From assembly GCA_040285745.1 (NCBI GenBank), contig JAUFOR010000006.1, positions 62,001 through 126,000 on the forward strand: DNA of 64,000 nucleotides, given 5' to 3'. The position numbers and the translations under genes were made by a program. The stretch's first letter is position 1, and each line of letters begins with the position of its first letter. Under the pieces are notes generated by a model that worked only from the letters and a program-made list of their open reading frames with translations, was not told the origin of the DNA and did not search any database. Of this stretch, positions 57,801 to 64,000 are shown piece by piece. This DNA is from Barthelona sp. PCE. Taxonomy: Eukaryota > Metamonada: BaSk clade.

Positions 57801-60488
57801 TTGATCTTCAATACTCAACGTCATATCAACATATTGCGTTGAATACAACATCATGTTGACGTCTATACCATTCAAAAATGGCATATCCATGTTAGGAGAA
57901 TTAAAAGCTATTTGTCCTTCACGACCAAGACGTTTTCTATCCATATTTGCGGTACTATCAAATAATAAAGCTCCTGCATATGCATCCAACACACTTCCGT
58001 CTTGACGAGTACCAGTTATTCGACCTAAATAAGCCTTATTTGATAGAACATGTCCGACAGTAAGTTTTGGTGACGTACTAATGTTTCCAAGAGAAGCATA
58101 TGTCATTTTGTATGTTGTTGGCCTATAAGCGACCCATGGTAAAGGATTGTTAATAGCATCACCAGGTAAAGGATCAAAATCGTGGAAAGAAATGGAAGAA
58201 ATTTGTTGAGGATATTCTATGCATATCATTACAGTTACATTGACTCCAGGATCAAATATTTCTTGTGAATAAGATGTAGAAATGAATCTAGAAGTACAAC
58301 GCATTTCATTAATTTTAATGTTATTACCAACGGCAGCATCATAATATAATCCATTTGACATTGTCAAAATTTTTCTGCCACCGTCATCTGGCATAGTTGT
58401 TTTAAATATACAACCAGCAGTGTAACCTTCAAAAACAATACATTTATAAGTATTTGTTTCAGAAGGAAATGGAATAATACCTTCATCTTTTAGAAACAAC
58501 GGAACAGCGTGTTGGTTACCAGATGAATAAGTTGACAGAGCTGTTGCATAACCAGTTCTATCAGAAAGATATCGCGTATAATCACCATCCAATGTTCCTG
58601 ATGTTAAACATGATGATAAACTGTAAGATGTTGCACCTCTATGGAAATGACTGTTACTGTGGATTGTGGTACATGCACCTATTAAATGAAGATTATTAGG
58701 GATGCCTTTTCCTTGGATTAGCAAAAATCCAGAATTATCGTCAGAATTCCAGTACAACTCATCAGTTATATGATTAATAATCATTTGTTTAGGAACATAA
58801 ACACTTATTTGAGAATCGTATCCTGGTGCATCATCTGAATAGTAAACATAGTGTTTTAATGGAGAAAATGACATGAATTCAAAATTGGATCTACCCTTAA
58901 AAGGAGATGTTGAAGTGAATTGTCCTCTATGTATCATCACCACTGTTTGAGCTGGAACAACCATTTTAATAAGTTGATTGGCCATGGAATAAGGTAGTTT
59001 ATGATTGTCAAATTCAAAATGTCCAGGGGATTTTTTCAGAAAATCTATAAAAGTATCTCTATGAGCTGGTACATCATCAATATAAAAAGAAGTTAGAACT
59101 ACACCAGAGTTATTTTCTAAATAATAGCAAGCAGAAGGAACAATATCATTCTTGTAATGGTGAATGAGTGTTTCAGTAGAAAATATTTCATAAAGGTAAT
59201 TGTCGTGTGTTGGTGTAAACCAATTAGTCTCACAATTATGAGACACTTTGAGTGTTAAATCAGTGATAAGAGATGAACTGTAAATATACGATAGTCTGGA
59301 TCTAAACATACGTGACACTGTGCTGTAATCTTTAATCATATAGTTTGGATTTGAATTGATCATTCCCTTTTGAATAACACTAGCTTGTTTTCTAAGAGAC
59401 AAAGGATCATTGTGGCTCTTAAAAACAAATGTATAATAGTAACTACGTTCTTTTTTGAAAAATGTGTGACCTTCTTTAGCAAAATATGTCCTCACAGAAT
59501 ATAAAGAATCTCGAGAAAGTGAAAGGGTGTTCAAATCAATGGTCACCAAATCACCTCGCGTAAACATTGTTCCTAAAGTGTGTAATAAGTTATCTTCTTC
59601 ATCGAAAAGTTCAACTGTTATATCAAAGACAGATTCAGGAAGTTTAGGGATACCATATGTGAGCGTATCAACAAGCAAGTCGAAGGAATCAGTCGTGGAA
59701 TCGAAGGAAAGCTTGAGTTCAGTCTCGTAATGAGGGAATGTTTTATCAACCGCAACAATAGGTCTACTATGCGTTGAAATCTCAATTTCACAGTGTTTTC
59801 CTGCAAAACCCGACGCACAAGCACAGTAAAATGTTGATAACCCATCTGGAACAACACCTCCATTCTCACATGAAATTGGAATAGTGTTAGTTGCAAAAAT
59901 TCTGCCTTTTTCTTCTGTATCCAAATCTGAATATGATGCCCAGAAACCTTCAAATACCTCAGGGACATATATGGGAAGACTGACCATAAAACCACAACCA
60001 TCATGTTGAGTGTAAGTTTCATCTATATAAGGAGTACTGATATTTGCTTCTATAACTTCAAAACTAAGATAGCTCTTTGATGAATTACCGCAAACAAGTG
60101 ATTCTACGGTTATATCATTGACTACTACACATGAATTACAACTATATGTCCCGAAATCGTCATATTTCCATTCAAGTGAAGGTACGGGAACGTATTTAAG
60201 ACTGTTATATGTTGTTACTGTTATTCCATCGTAGAAATAATCCTCAGAATAACTGTAAAATACTGCACTCTTTGAAAAACATGTGTGCTGGGGGCATGGA
60301 TGTTTAAACCCAGAATGTGGGAAAGAAATCTGATCAACAGCCACTATCTTACCAAACATACTCCAAACTCTACCCCTTTCTGTTGAATGTAGCTCAAAAC
60401 CGTATACATCTTTTGGCGCTAGGTTTTCAAATGCAGAAATGCATATAAATAGTGCAAAAACAGCTATGAATGTACAGAAAAGACCCAT
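48885..60488 (-). CDS. Giant receptor-like surface protein: REJ/GPS-like, EGF array, propeller-like region, membrane anchor
   Basis: 3867 residues in one exon. A signal peptide (MGLFCTFIAVFALFICISAF) opens the protein. EGF-like modules occur at about 206-235, 900-930 and 1065-1120. The middle part (about 1690-2150) resembles the REJ region of polycystin-1-like proteins (LSIEWSCSLTNSSG). Near 2570-2615, WVPAQC...SFTCTETGTFAAF resembles a degenerate GPS site. About 2620-3220 is a dense array of EGF/laminin-EGF modules (DECxPGxxGxxC type). About 3220-3790 is strand-rich and propeller-like, with DDIYMFGGKPVTQVMYV. A single transmembrane helix (YFGFVLIAIFITIFVIGALYL) is followed by a 40-residue cytoplasmic tail. 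It is probably a plasma-membrane adhesion or sensing protein. Base composition changes sharply inside the gene near 52.8-53.0 kb. Confidence 0.8.
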   Translation of the reverse strand: MGLFCTFIAVFALFICISAFENLAPKDVYGFELHSTERGRVWSMFGKIVAVDQISFPHSGFKHPCPQHTCFSKSAVFYSYSEDYFYDGITVTTYNSLKYVPVPSLEWKYDDFGTYSCNSCVVVNDITVESLVCGNSSKSYLSFEVIEANISTPYIDETYTQHDGCGFMVSLPIYVPEVFEGFWASYSDLDTEEKGRIFATNTIPISCENGGVVPDGLSTFYCACASGFAGKHCEIEISTHSRPIVAVDKTFPHYETELKLSFDSTTDSFDLLVDTLTYGIPKLPESVFDITVELFDEEDNLLHTLGTMFTRGDLVTIDLNTLSLSRDSLYSVRTYFAKEGHTFFKKERSYYYTFVFKSHNDPLSLRKQASVIQKGMINSNPNYMIKDYSTVSRMFRSRLSYIYSSSLITDLTLKVSHNCETNWFTPTHDNYLYEIFSTETLIHHYKNDIVPSACYYLENNSGVVLTSFYIDDVPAHRDTFIDFLKKSPGHFEFDNHKLPYSMANQLIKMVVPAQTVVMIHRGQFTSTSPFKGRSNFEFMSFSPLKHYVYYSDDAPGYDSQISVYVPKQMIINHITDELYWNSDDNSGFLLIQGKGIPNNLHLIGACTTIHSNSHFHRGATSYSLSSCLTSGTLDGDYTRYLSDRTGYATALSTYSSGNQHAVPLFLKDEGIIPFPSETNTYKCIVFEGYTAGCIFKTTMPDDGGRKILTMSNGLYYDAAVGNNIKINEMRCTSRFISTSYSQEIFDPGVNVTVMICIEYPQQISSISFHDFDPLPGDAINNPLPWVAYRPTTYKMTYASLGNISTSPKLTVGHVLSNKAYLGRITGTRQDGSVLDAYAGALLFDSTANMDRKRLGREGQIAFNSPNMDMPFLNGIDVNMMLYSTQYVDMTLSIEDQTFFCREGDGNVAGSSDCSCNTDKYYGERCEYRLLEAADGQWAFNVSENERMYPTVFHFSKQDLAHLQTAKDVYNASIPLVIKIQRPTVPGYYTSVRFAWVQVSTIRPTSYFDGSFQLSDINDYIAMFNMTSSQGYTRAVEIPFDKDDLYIMIQADWVGTEISLEFACPGDCATGICNRNGTCTNCESPESFCDPLFSITGCPAGYEFVDGSCDPVCNYLPDNSKCIGAGVFGCLIGFEENLDGTLCVEACTLDCHDISGTECVRTNSSYQACVPKTGYQWVDIKDNSLGASPICPFCPKFSSCVAPDVCRCLDDFRLDKITGQCLQNIDLDFTVSAPFQTKVGHMNSFYRRNDILSGVVSATFQKESVPYYKASVLYLKYACDGKKSDILQLGRFNAKGRYPYAFKLSQIGNCQISLVHGIKIIDSYGFVTGFSPDIIIRSLVRRVKSYSISINLNLVEEQSGQALGSSYAEIIDKSYVDGEFDVDVQCLNGTGETWSYVNTSHNFLSIPAVTKELKHFSYCDVLIKHGVETIVDKRVTFITNYTVWMGENNREYISVINGYVQRIPIKKYYYDRDTPLTVEITVPSLVTDRCTVEMRALDCPYVFARRNTDGCNIGNWNAESITFIYNINDVNYVDLSITNCADMGIGTKTIKSTIDLISYPGNRDIASQTSKKLKIYPIISSMNFRNNLMIEFIAPIRRFIPMWQDSAILVKNYYGYHGLSHPGGCTEYLLKQGSSRNWVYFGDRGYSNQFVVIMPYGDFGSFRASTTPQYINVTLSGSSSFGNILNPTFSLPAFCDKRVLTGSDLSSVKFRLDRGLHCNDGDVSGFSYTVKKGATPILTETDFSDLAFDTLTEDDYTFEVVFTDVFGSVHSDSCSFYIRDADFCPTAALSYDKVISNGDKMSLKFTQTSKTSSHFIKEVTSQHFGPTVDIGFTKRAGHSLSSVPITLPVGIYSYNFSVTFKKSENGELCTQTFSNIEFSSIYSDIKIHTAKTALIGTPDKELMISTTIFDPSIAGNDHLSIEWSCSLTNSSGITYANEWCDTTVASIKSNNILVPKTALEQMYDNSDLDITVTVSHIDSGRNTSLTVEIEVYKTVTVGSFDLEVANSIRDVEKIAPYSENILIKAVPRNFEDRLNCTFEVVSIDGPPTESDRYVGFSDDMIKNIETDLWDVYMVLPKFKTNWITKLYPAFKLGASSATVQHIKATRLWSDRFELLNEMILPCSTFEFQATCSIIGSSDTRDFIDKLRFSTHCIDASGEFNATLSNSGNVELSYVPDKPELENSYPPAFLAQSIVPRPRFSFKYGYMHPVTGRKTILKTMDSVRDFITKNALPFTGNVTFFVEITSRDLEISDIQTAVVDFGEAPVATEMDSSDIDSIAVSSSQFKEFCKTKLPVSAQAQQTNHISNYITNTIVRMLERSKYGYDVEFPKMSDLDYKGTPINAGGGDNLLDLTEDDINAMDMDHLLVYVDYVSLMATFDLIGEQSPSNIIENIMPLVGADSSTALLNTVIDTISIALDNFLVSDTTQEKILASFQALELIDTMYVTLESRDFYNSSLFANANTLVKKASAIVMENMIDGIEYVREFTFIKFHSAAAAVTELKSFGDLTPVVAETASPAVSTVLSLISISRKCMDMDIPTSLVSFTDMLTVSTNQGTSELIDIEISAVNIETAVVGSYEKNITASDITVMRFDGETWVPAQCSITYAPFASTVSFTCTETGTFAAFITKSMSCGSTFFGEDCDECVRNHYGEHCEPCPLESPNGICDAGITGTGALVCVSDAYSGELCDTCNSGYYEQGSACITCPPCERGTCLDGAGNGTCQCEQYFTGTLCNMCEFGRTGTDCDECIPKYYSSECIAAGACIHGTLFDGFNGNGSCVCNESYTGADCSETDSGYYGPNAIPCRSCENGGTCDDGTSGSGMCLCPAGYNPGTNCSTCMPGYVGASCELARDCGPGGVVFDGITGNNTCLCATGFNSSAGGVCDVCMNNRFGAACTVCPSCDNGHCSDTASGDGKCICDEYWSGALCDECIPGRRGSDCSLCVEGVIVDSNDECVLCDAGYFGATCEKCPTCVQGSCNDTITGDGVCECNQYWTGTLCDVCEPGREGSNCDQCIQGLVQDSNGDCTLCDAGYFGAKCEKCPACVQGSCNDTITGDGMCLCEEGTTGGLCDQTLPGYRIENNTVIKTCLIDCQGNSFCNESLSDPICVCRAGWSGANCDVPVCNDCAGNCVAPDTCVCSGTFTGASCDECKNGWEGDLCDVPICSSTCVHGTCVAPERCECDADFRGVLCDEAIPKCPVCPANGFCNKDKECQCKHGWTGDECDEQVTLDESNSVFYKRINSFDSEPVLSVIIGNNTYVILDDAEIHRITNNEDEKISEALEGDVVHVFVQEEFVIYHDDVIKVFSFSAKEWEPVSAPSNGAISIAPNSIGIGVVDGILFVGSNHVFMDMPSMNLSTVNITDSPNLGPSAIFDAKSARHSNVVVHADTQLKLYGYLPDNRWVTYDPIDIECPAISVNIFDNDVIIVCPTLNATHAAIVNVSENSHTIEYIQTDTTLLSAGHLTIDDDGLTIVGQHSTTTIGTKPPVEVDPFAVEATAPQTVSGDILVSYDGDLFIVSDIMPYVKRYVEADDRWDEYTMSVTTTATDFIGNCAASRASTTGTTTRIVCVDADQKATLQVLTVDWELSTIYMDSIPIASDVAELSDASLAASETHFFIMGKTAHSSLLFKIDNVFMSTLTVSLKDTVPAAASTIVVDDDIYMFGGKPVTQVMYVVNTRSGVVTKNDVNDAHVAFAGLTGGWKFGSKLATYGTNPVTGTTVGFVIDTETLDVLRLPAELGGVSLDGKVVKSLGPRTGGSALVLLADDMAGTNPSVVEFTFYDVCGVQSSSGSVCNVETGTYVTDPEPEPEEETSYFGFVLIAIFITIFVIGALYLNKKVEQKSTYEVDMFAPNFMEMEPTQSGIPFTEEQRVSF
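51346..51984 (-). repeat. Tandem 213-bp EGF units in giant receptor gene
   Basis: The phrase GTATCG[T/C]TACAG recurs at 51346, 51559 and 51772, exactly 213 bp (71 codons) apart. Each unit encodes a pair of EGF-like modules (CxxGSCNDTITGDGxC...GYFGAxCEKCP). The first two are nearly identical over long stretches and the third is more diverged, indicating recent in-frame tandem duplication. Confidence 0.85.
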
Positions 60489-60715
60489 AAATAAATTTAA
60501 AAGAGCTTTGTTAAGTTGTAAAACTAAAAACGTTTTTTTTTTTAAAGATCTTGTTCTGTTATTCCTTTCTTAATTTAAAGCAACAGAGAAACGTATTTTC
60601 TACAAGTTTATTCCTAAAAAAAACATTTTCCATTCACTTTGTGTCAATCAGGTAACAAGTTAAATGGGATTTACAAAATTTTCAAATTATTCTTCTTACT
60701 GGCGCTGAATCGGTT

Positions 60716-63700
60716 CTACAGATCCTCTTCATCAGAGCTTAATGGAATAGCTTGCATTTTGCGAACATTTGGCACAAGATTGTTTAGATCACCAACAACC
60801 CCGGCTTCAACAAGACTTTCTGCTACTTTTCTAGGTGTTTTTGGTACTACTTCCTCAATTATGGATACATCTTCTTCACCAAGCATATCAGGAGCAAATT
60901 GTGGTTCTGGTAAAGCTTCTTTTTCAGTTTTTTGTTCAATATCATTATTCTTCTTCTCTATCTTTTTCATTTCAGAAATCTCATACTTGATCTCATCATG
61001 TAAAGTGGGATTTTCATCTTTTAAATGCTGTAATTGTTCAGGAATAACTTGAGCTATGTGACAAAAGCATTTAATGAGGATATCATTTAAAACACTTAAT
61101 CTAGGCTCAGCTCTTATCCTGGTACGCAGCTCCAACAAGTCAGGAAGTACACTTTCCTGAACAACACTGTATACAACCGACTTCTCAACAAGAAGAGCAA
61201 TCATCTTTGCTGCTTTCTCTTCTGCCTCACGCTCACCCACCGTCTCAACGTCCTCTCGGATGTTTGTCATTGTTGGTGTGCTTAAAGAAGCATCTTTTAG
61301 AATTTTTAAATCAAGCATTGTAAAAATATACAGGCAATCATGTAAAACGTTCAAAAATGCTTCATTCTTAACTTGTTCAACCTCCAAATCGGAACGGAAG
61401 TTGAATGTAACCTTTCCTTCAATAAATGACTTGAAGAAAGACTGGAAAATATGTGCAATAATCTTAAAATGGTCTGAGCTATCTAAACTCTCTATTATTG
61501 CATCATAAATCTTCTGACGATACACCAGGTTCTCTGAACCATATAAATAACGAGTTCTATCAAGTACAACAATCTGTTGGGATACAGAAAGATTTGATCT
61601 GAAATAATTCATATATGCCACGAATTCACTAAAATAACGAACAATTTCTTGATCAACAGCCCCTTCTGCCAAAGAAAACAGAAGTTTGTAAGCCAATGAC
61701 TTTGTTTCAGCGCTATTTGAACCGAGTAAGAAAAGAAGTTGGAAAAGTATTTCTTCCTTCATTTTAACAAAACCATCTGCTGCAAGACGACCCAAAACTA
61801 AAAGAGCTGTTCGACGAACTACACTGTTTGGGTGATGTAGATGAGCTGTGATGGAACGTTGATAACGATCAACTTCACTGGTAAATGTGGAGGCGACATC
61901 ACTTAAAACAACCAAACAGTTGGTGATGACAGGGACAGGAGTATTCTCATTATTGAGTAGTGATACCAATGTTGTAATGACATCAAGCACGAATTTTTGA
62001 TTGTTTGAAGGAATACACGCTGAACCAAGTGCTACAATAGCGTAAAGCTGGACTTTCTCCTTCTCTTCGTTGGGCAATGTACTGAAATGAGTCTCTTCAG
62101 CAAATGTCAGCATCAAAGATGGTAAACAACCATAAAATAGACACTCACGCATAGAACTTTGTAGATGAATTTGATAGACTGCAGCCAGTGAACCAACAAT
62201 AAGTAATGCCTTTGAGATGAGTTCAGTCTCGATAGCATCTGTTTCATTTGAATTTCTGAGCATAGAATTGACTAAGATCTCTTGACAATTCGTTGCCAAC
62301 TCAGTAATTGTGAGTTCATTGTTGCGCCCGCTCTGTTTCACTCCACACGTTTGAAGTAACACACATAGTGGTTTGATGACAAGGAAGTCAAAAGTAAACA
62401 TGTTCTCCAAAACATAGACGGCAAAGTTACTCAAGGCTACAAGGTCATCTCGCTCAACAAGGAGATCCTCAGGAATAGAAGCAACTATAAGACACAGAAT
62501 CTTTGCTAGATCCCACATACTGTTTTCAAGTGCATCTTGGATGTGTTTCAATAGATACACAATATCTGCGTGTTGTGGGTAGTATTGAATGAGTGACTGC
62601 AAGCAAATGAATGGACCAATACCGTAGTTGATTGGGAGGTCATTTTCTGCGAAAATCCAAGCACAAAAGTTTTGAATACTGATAAATGTTTTACGGTTGA
62701 TCTTTTTCTGCTCCTTAAGAAAGCGTGCACATGTAAAAACAAGCGTTGATTGACTATATGTGACGACAGGTATAAGAACATCTCTTACCCTCAACAATCT
62801 CTCAGATTCGGTACCAAAACAAGTAAACAAGATCTTTCCGACCGAACTAAATGCTAGACGCAGTGTCTTATCGTCACTATCATCCACAAGCATACTAACG
62901 CATTCAAGCCATAACAGTGCGCGTTTCTCAGAAGGTGTCCTCCACAATGCGTTCTCAATCACAAGGAGCGCCTGCTGTCTGACGGTAGGGCGTACATCAG
63001 TGCATCGTGTGGCAACGAATGTTAACAATTCCAAATCAATTGTAGTTGCTTGAACAAAATAGTTGACTAACTTCAATGCTTCAACTCGAACAGTAGCATT
63101 TGCATCAATCAGCAAAGGGATGACCTGTTTAACAGCCGCCTCTATGTCAAATTCCATTGTTGTATCTAAGAGTTGAACACTTTGACTAATTGCTTTAAGA
63201 GAAAGTCTACGTATCATGCCAGATTTATCATATAATCTGTGGGAGAGATATTCCAAGAATGTTGGCAAAAAATGTTTTCGAATATCAGCATTCTTGCATC
63301 CGATAATAGCAATCTCTATCGATAATTGTCTAAAAGAAGCTGCACGGAATGACGACATGTCTGTTAATAAAGATTGAACACCACTGACACAATCTACATA
63401 ATCTGTTCCCTCAACTGATTCAGGTAAAAAGAGAGCAAGAACCATGCAAAATGAGCTAGCCGCTGATCTTAAGTACTCTGTCCCCTTTGGAACTTGTCTA
63501 CACAATGATCTGAGAGTCTTGACAACAATAGGGCACGCATCGGCAACGGTGAACACTGATAGAGTGGATACTAACAGTTCTACTAATGACTTTATCTCTT
63601 TTAGCATTGCAGATGGAGGCTTGCTTCCACGTGCACATGTAGCAAGTGCCAAAGTTGCGGGTAATGCCAAGCACATAGCAGATCCAATATCATGAGTGTC

Positions 63701-64000
63701 CACTGGAGGCAGTTCGTCAATATGCATAGATATAGCTTCCATAAACCTACAAGCTCTGCGTATCAACATAGGATGCTCTGTATTTGTGTCATTAAACAAC
63801 ACAGTGCCCAATAAAGGCTTGCATATATCGATAACACGGACAATGAGCTGCTTTTGGTCTGTGAATAATGTGTAATATTGAAATAAAACCGGAACAATTT
63901 TTTGAATACAAGCCCATATATCATTCATTTGTTTAACAGGGAGGTTACGCGCAAGGACAGCGTGGTGGCCTCCCAGCGAGTCCAGATCAGGATGGCCTTT
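60716..64000 (-). CDS. Condensin II subunit CAP-D3 (NCAPD3/HCP-6), 5' end beyond window
   Basis: 1094 residues are visible; the frame is open past the last in-frame Met (63928) to the window edge, so the start is missing. The protein is a HEAT-repeat solenoid (RRLSLKAISQSVQLL, VRVEALKLVNYFVQ, VRQQALLVIENAL). The C-terminal section VVRRTALLVLGRLAADGFVK, FVAYMNYFRSNLS, KIYDAIIESLDSSDHFKI, AFLNVLHDCLYIF, SVVYSVVQESVLPDLLELRT and DEIKYEISEMKKIE matches the CAP-D3 family (compare VRRNTLILLTNLLQEEFVK, FHFNNYE, ENIIPIIISLKTVLE, SELEYDMKKYQEQ). It ends acidic (SSDEEDL). CAP-D3 belongs to condensin II, which shapes mitotic chromosomes. Confidence 0.82.
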   Translation of the reverse strand, partial: KGHPDLDSLGGHHAVLARNLPVKQMNDIWACIQKIVPVLFQYYTLFTDQKQLIVRVIDICKPLLGTVLFNDTNTEHPMLIRRACRFMEAISMHIDELPPVDTHDIGSAMCLALPATLALATCARGSKPPSAMLKEIKSLVELLVSTLSVFTVADACPIVVKTLRSLCRQVPKGTEYLRSAASSFCMVLALFLPESVEGTDYVDCVSGVQSLLTDMSSFRAASFRQLSIEIAIIGCKNADIRKHFLPTFLEYLSHRLYDKSGMIRRLSLKAISQSVQLLDTTMEFDIEAAVKQVIPLLIDANATVRVEALKLVNYFVQATTIDLELLTFVATRCTDVRPTVRQQALLVIENALWRTPSEKRALLWLECVSMLVDDSDDKTLRLAFSSVGKILFTCFGTESERLLRVRDVLIPVVTYSQSTLVFTCARFLKEQKKINRKTFISIQNFCAWIFAENDLPINYGIGPFICLQSLIQYYPQHADIVYLLKHIQDALENSMWDLAKILCLIVASIPEDLLVERDDLVALSNFAVYVLENMFTFDFLVIKPLCVLLQTCGVKQSGRNNELTITELATNCQEILVNSMLRNSNETDAIETELISKALLIVGSLAAVYQIHLQSSMRECLFYGCLPSLMLTFAEETHFSTLPNEEKEKVQLYAIVALGSACIPSNNQKFVLDVITTLVSLLNNENTPVPVITNCLVVLSDVASTFTSEVDRYQRSITAHLHHPNSVVRRTALLVLGRLAADGFVKMKEEILFQLLFLLGSNSAETKSLAYKLLFSLAEGAVDQEIVRYFSEFVAYMNYFRSNLSVSQQIVVLDRTRYLYGSENLVYRQKIYDAIIESLDSSDHFKIIAHIFQSFFKSFIEGKVTFNFRSDLEVEQVKNEAFLNVLHDCLYIFTMLDLKILKDASLSTPTMTNIREDVETVGEREAEEKAAKMIALLVEKSVVYSVVQESVLPDLLELRTRIRAEPRLSVLNDILIKCFCHIAQVIPEQLQHLKDENPTLHDEIKYEISEMKKIEKKNNDIEQKTEKEALPEPQFAPDMLGEEDVSIIEEVVPKTPRKVAESLVEAGVVGDLNNLVPNVRKMQAIPLSSDEEDL

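Noticed and set aside
1-64000. CRISPR arrays, bacterial operons, viral genes
   Set aside because: No regular short repeats with spacers, no ribosome-binding sites or phage modules; the prokaryote-like genes are single and lie among eukaryotic neighbours.

Overview
This is a gene-dense stretch of nuclear DNA from a unicellular, flagellated eukaryote. About 27 protein genes lie in 64 kb. Most are intronless, and many are separated by less than 100 bp. The eukaryotic assignment rests on eL32, eL41, RPA49, an Rpb7-type polymerase subunit, DMC1, condensin CAP-D3, Nup62, WDR82 and a nucleostemin-family GTPase. The flagellum is implied by an LRRIQ3-like protein and a TTLL tubulin ligase. The four introns I can resolve are tiny (40-162 nt). 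They start with GTATG and end with a fused branch-point/3' splice motif close to CTNAC[A/T]TTTAG. Such a compact motif is known from metamonads (Giardia, Trichomonas). I therefore favour a free-living metamonad, perhaps fornicate-like, but this is an inference.

Layout. 1-5257: the start of a DENN-domain gene, with an apparently intact hAT-type DNA transposon (1015-5249, 8-bp target duplication) inserted 13 bp upstream of its ATG. 5306-16996: Nup62 coiled-coil protein without FG repeats, a phosphoesterase/coiled-coil fusion, LRRIQ3-like protein, two unrecognised proteins and RNA polymerase I subunit A49. 17266-26801: stomatin-like protein (one intron), a small charged protein, GH5 glycosidase, a putative mitochondrial beta-barrel, an acidic LRR protein and WDR82/Swd2. 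26920-28265: eL32 and the 25-codon eL41, each with one intron. 28925-35262: a putative beta-propeller protein, nucleostemin-like GTPase, a small unknown, an amino-acid transporter and an Rpb7-like subunit. 36007-42957: TTLL ligase, an unknown gene whose stop codon overlaps the TTLL stop, DMC1 with a non-canonical GT-TG intron, and a bacterial-type PP-loop ATPase. 43614-47637: two tandem proteins resembling the propeller protein. 47881-48822: a truncated 18S rRNA relic carrying a 499-nt group I intron at the S516 position. 48885-60488: one 3867-residue receptor-like protein with a signal peptide, REJ/GPS-like region, EGF array, propeller-like region and C-terminal membrane anchor. 60716-64000: condensin II subunit CAP-D3, cut by the window edge.

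The genes are mostly unrelated housekeeping and cytoskeletal functions, as expected for a eukaryotic chromosome. There are no operons, CRISPR arrays or recognisable tRNAs. The most notable signals are the complete hAT element beside a promoter, the group I intron in an rRNA fragment, the strict intron code with one apparent GT-TG exception, the FG-less Nup62, and the sharp base-composition change inside the giant receptor gene.
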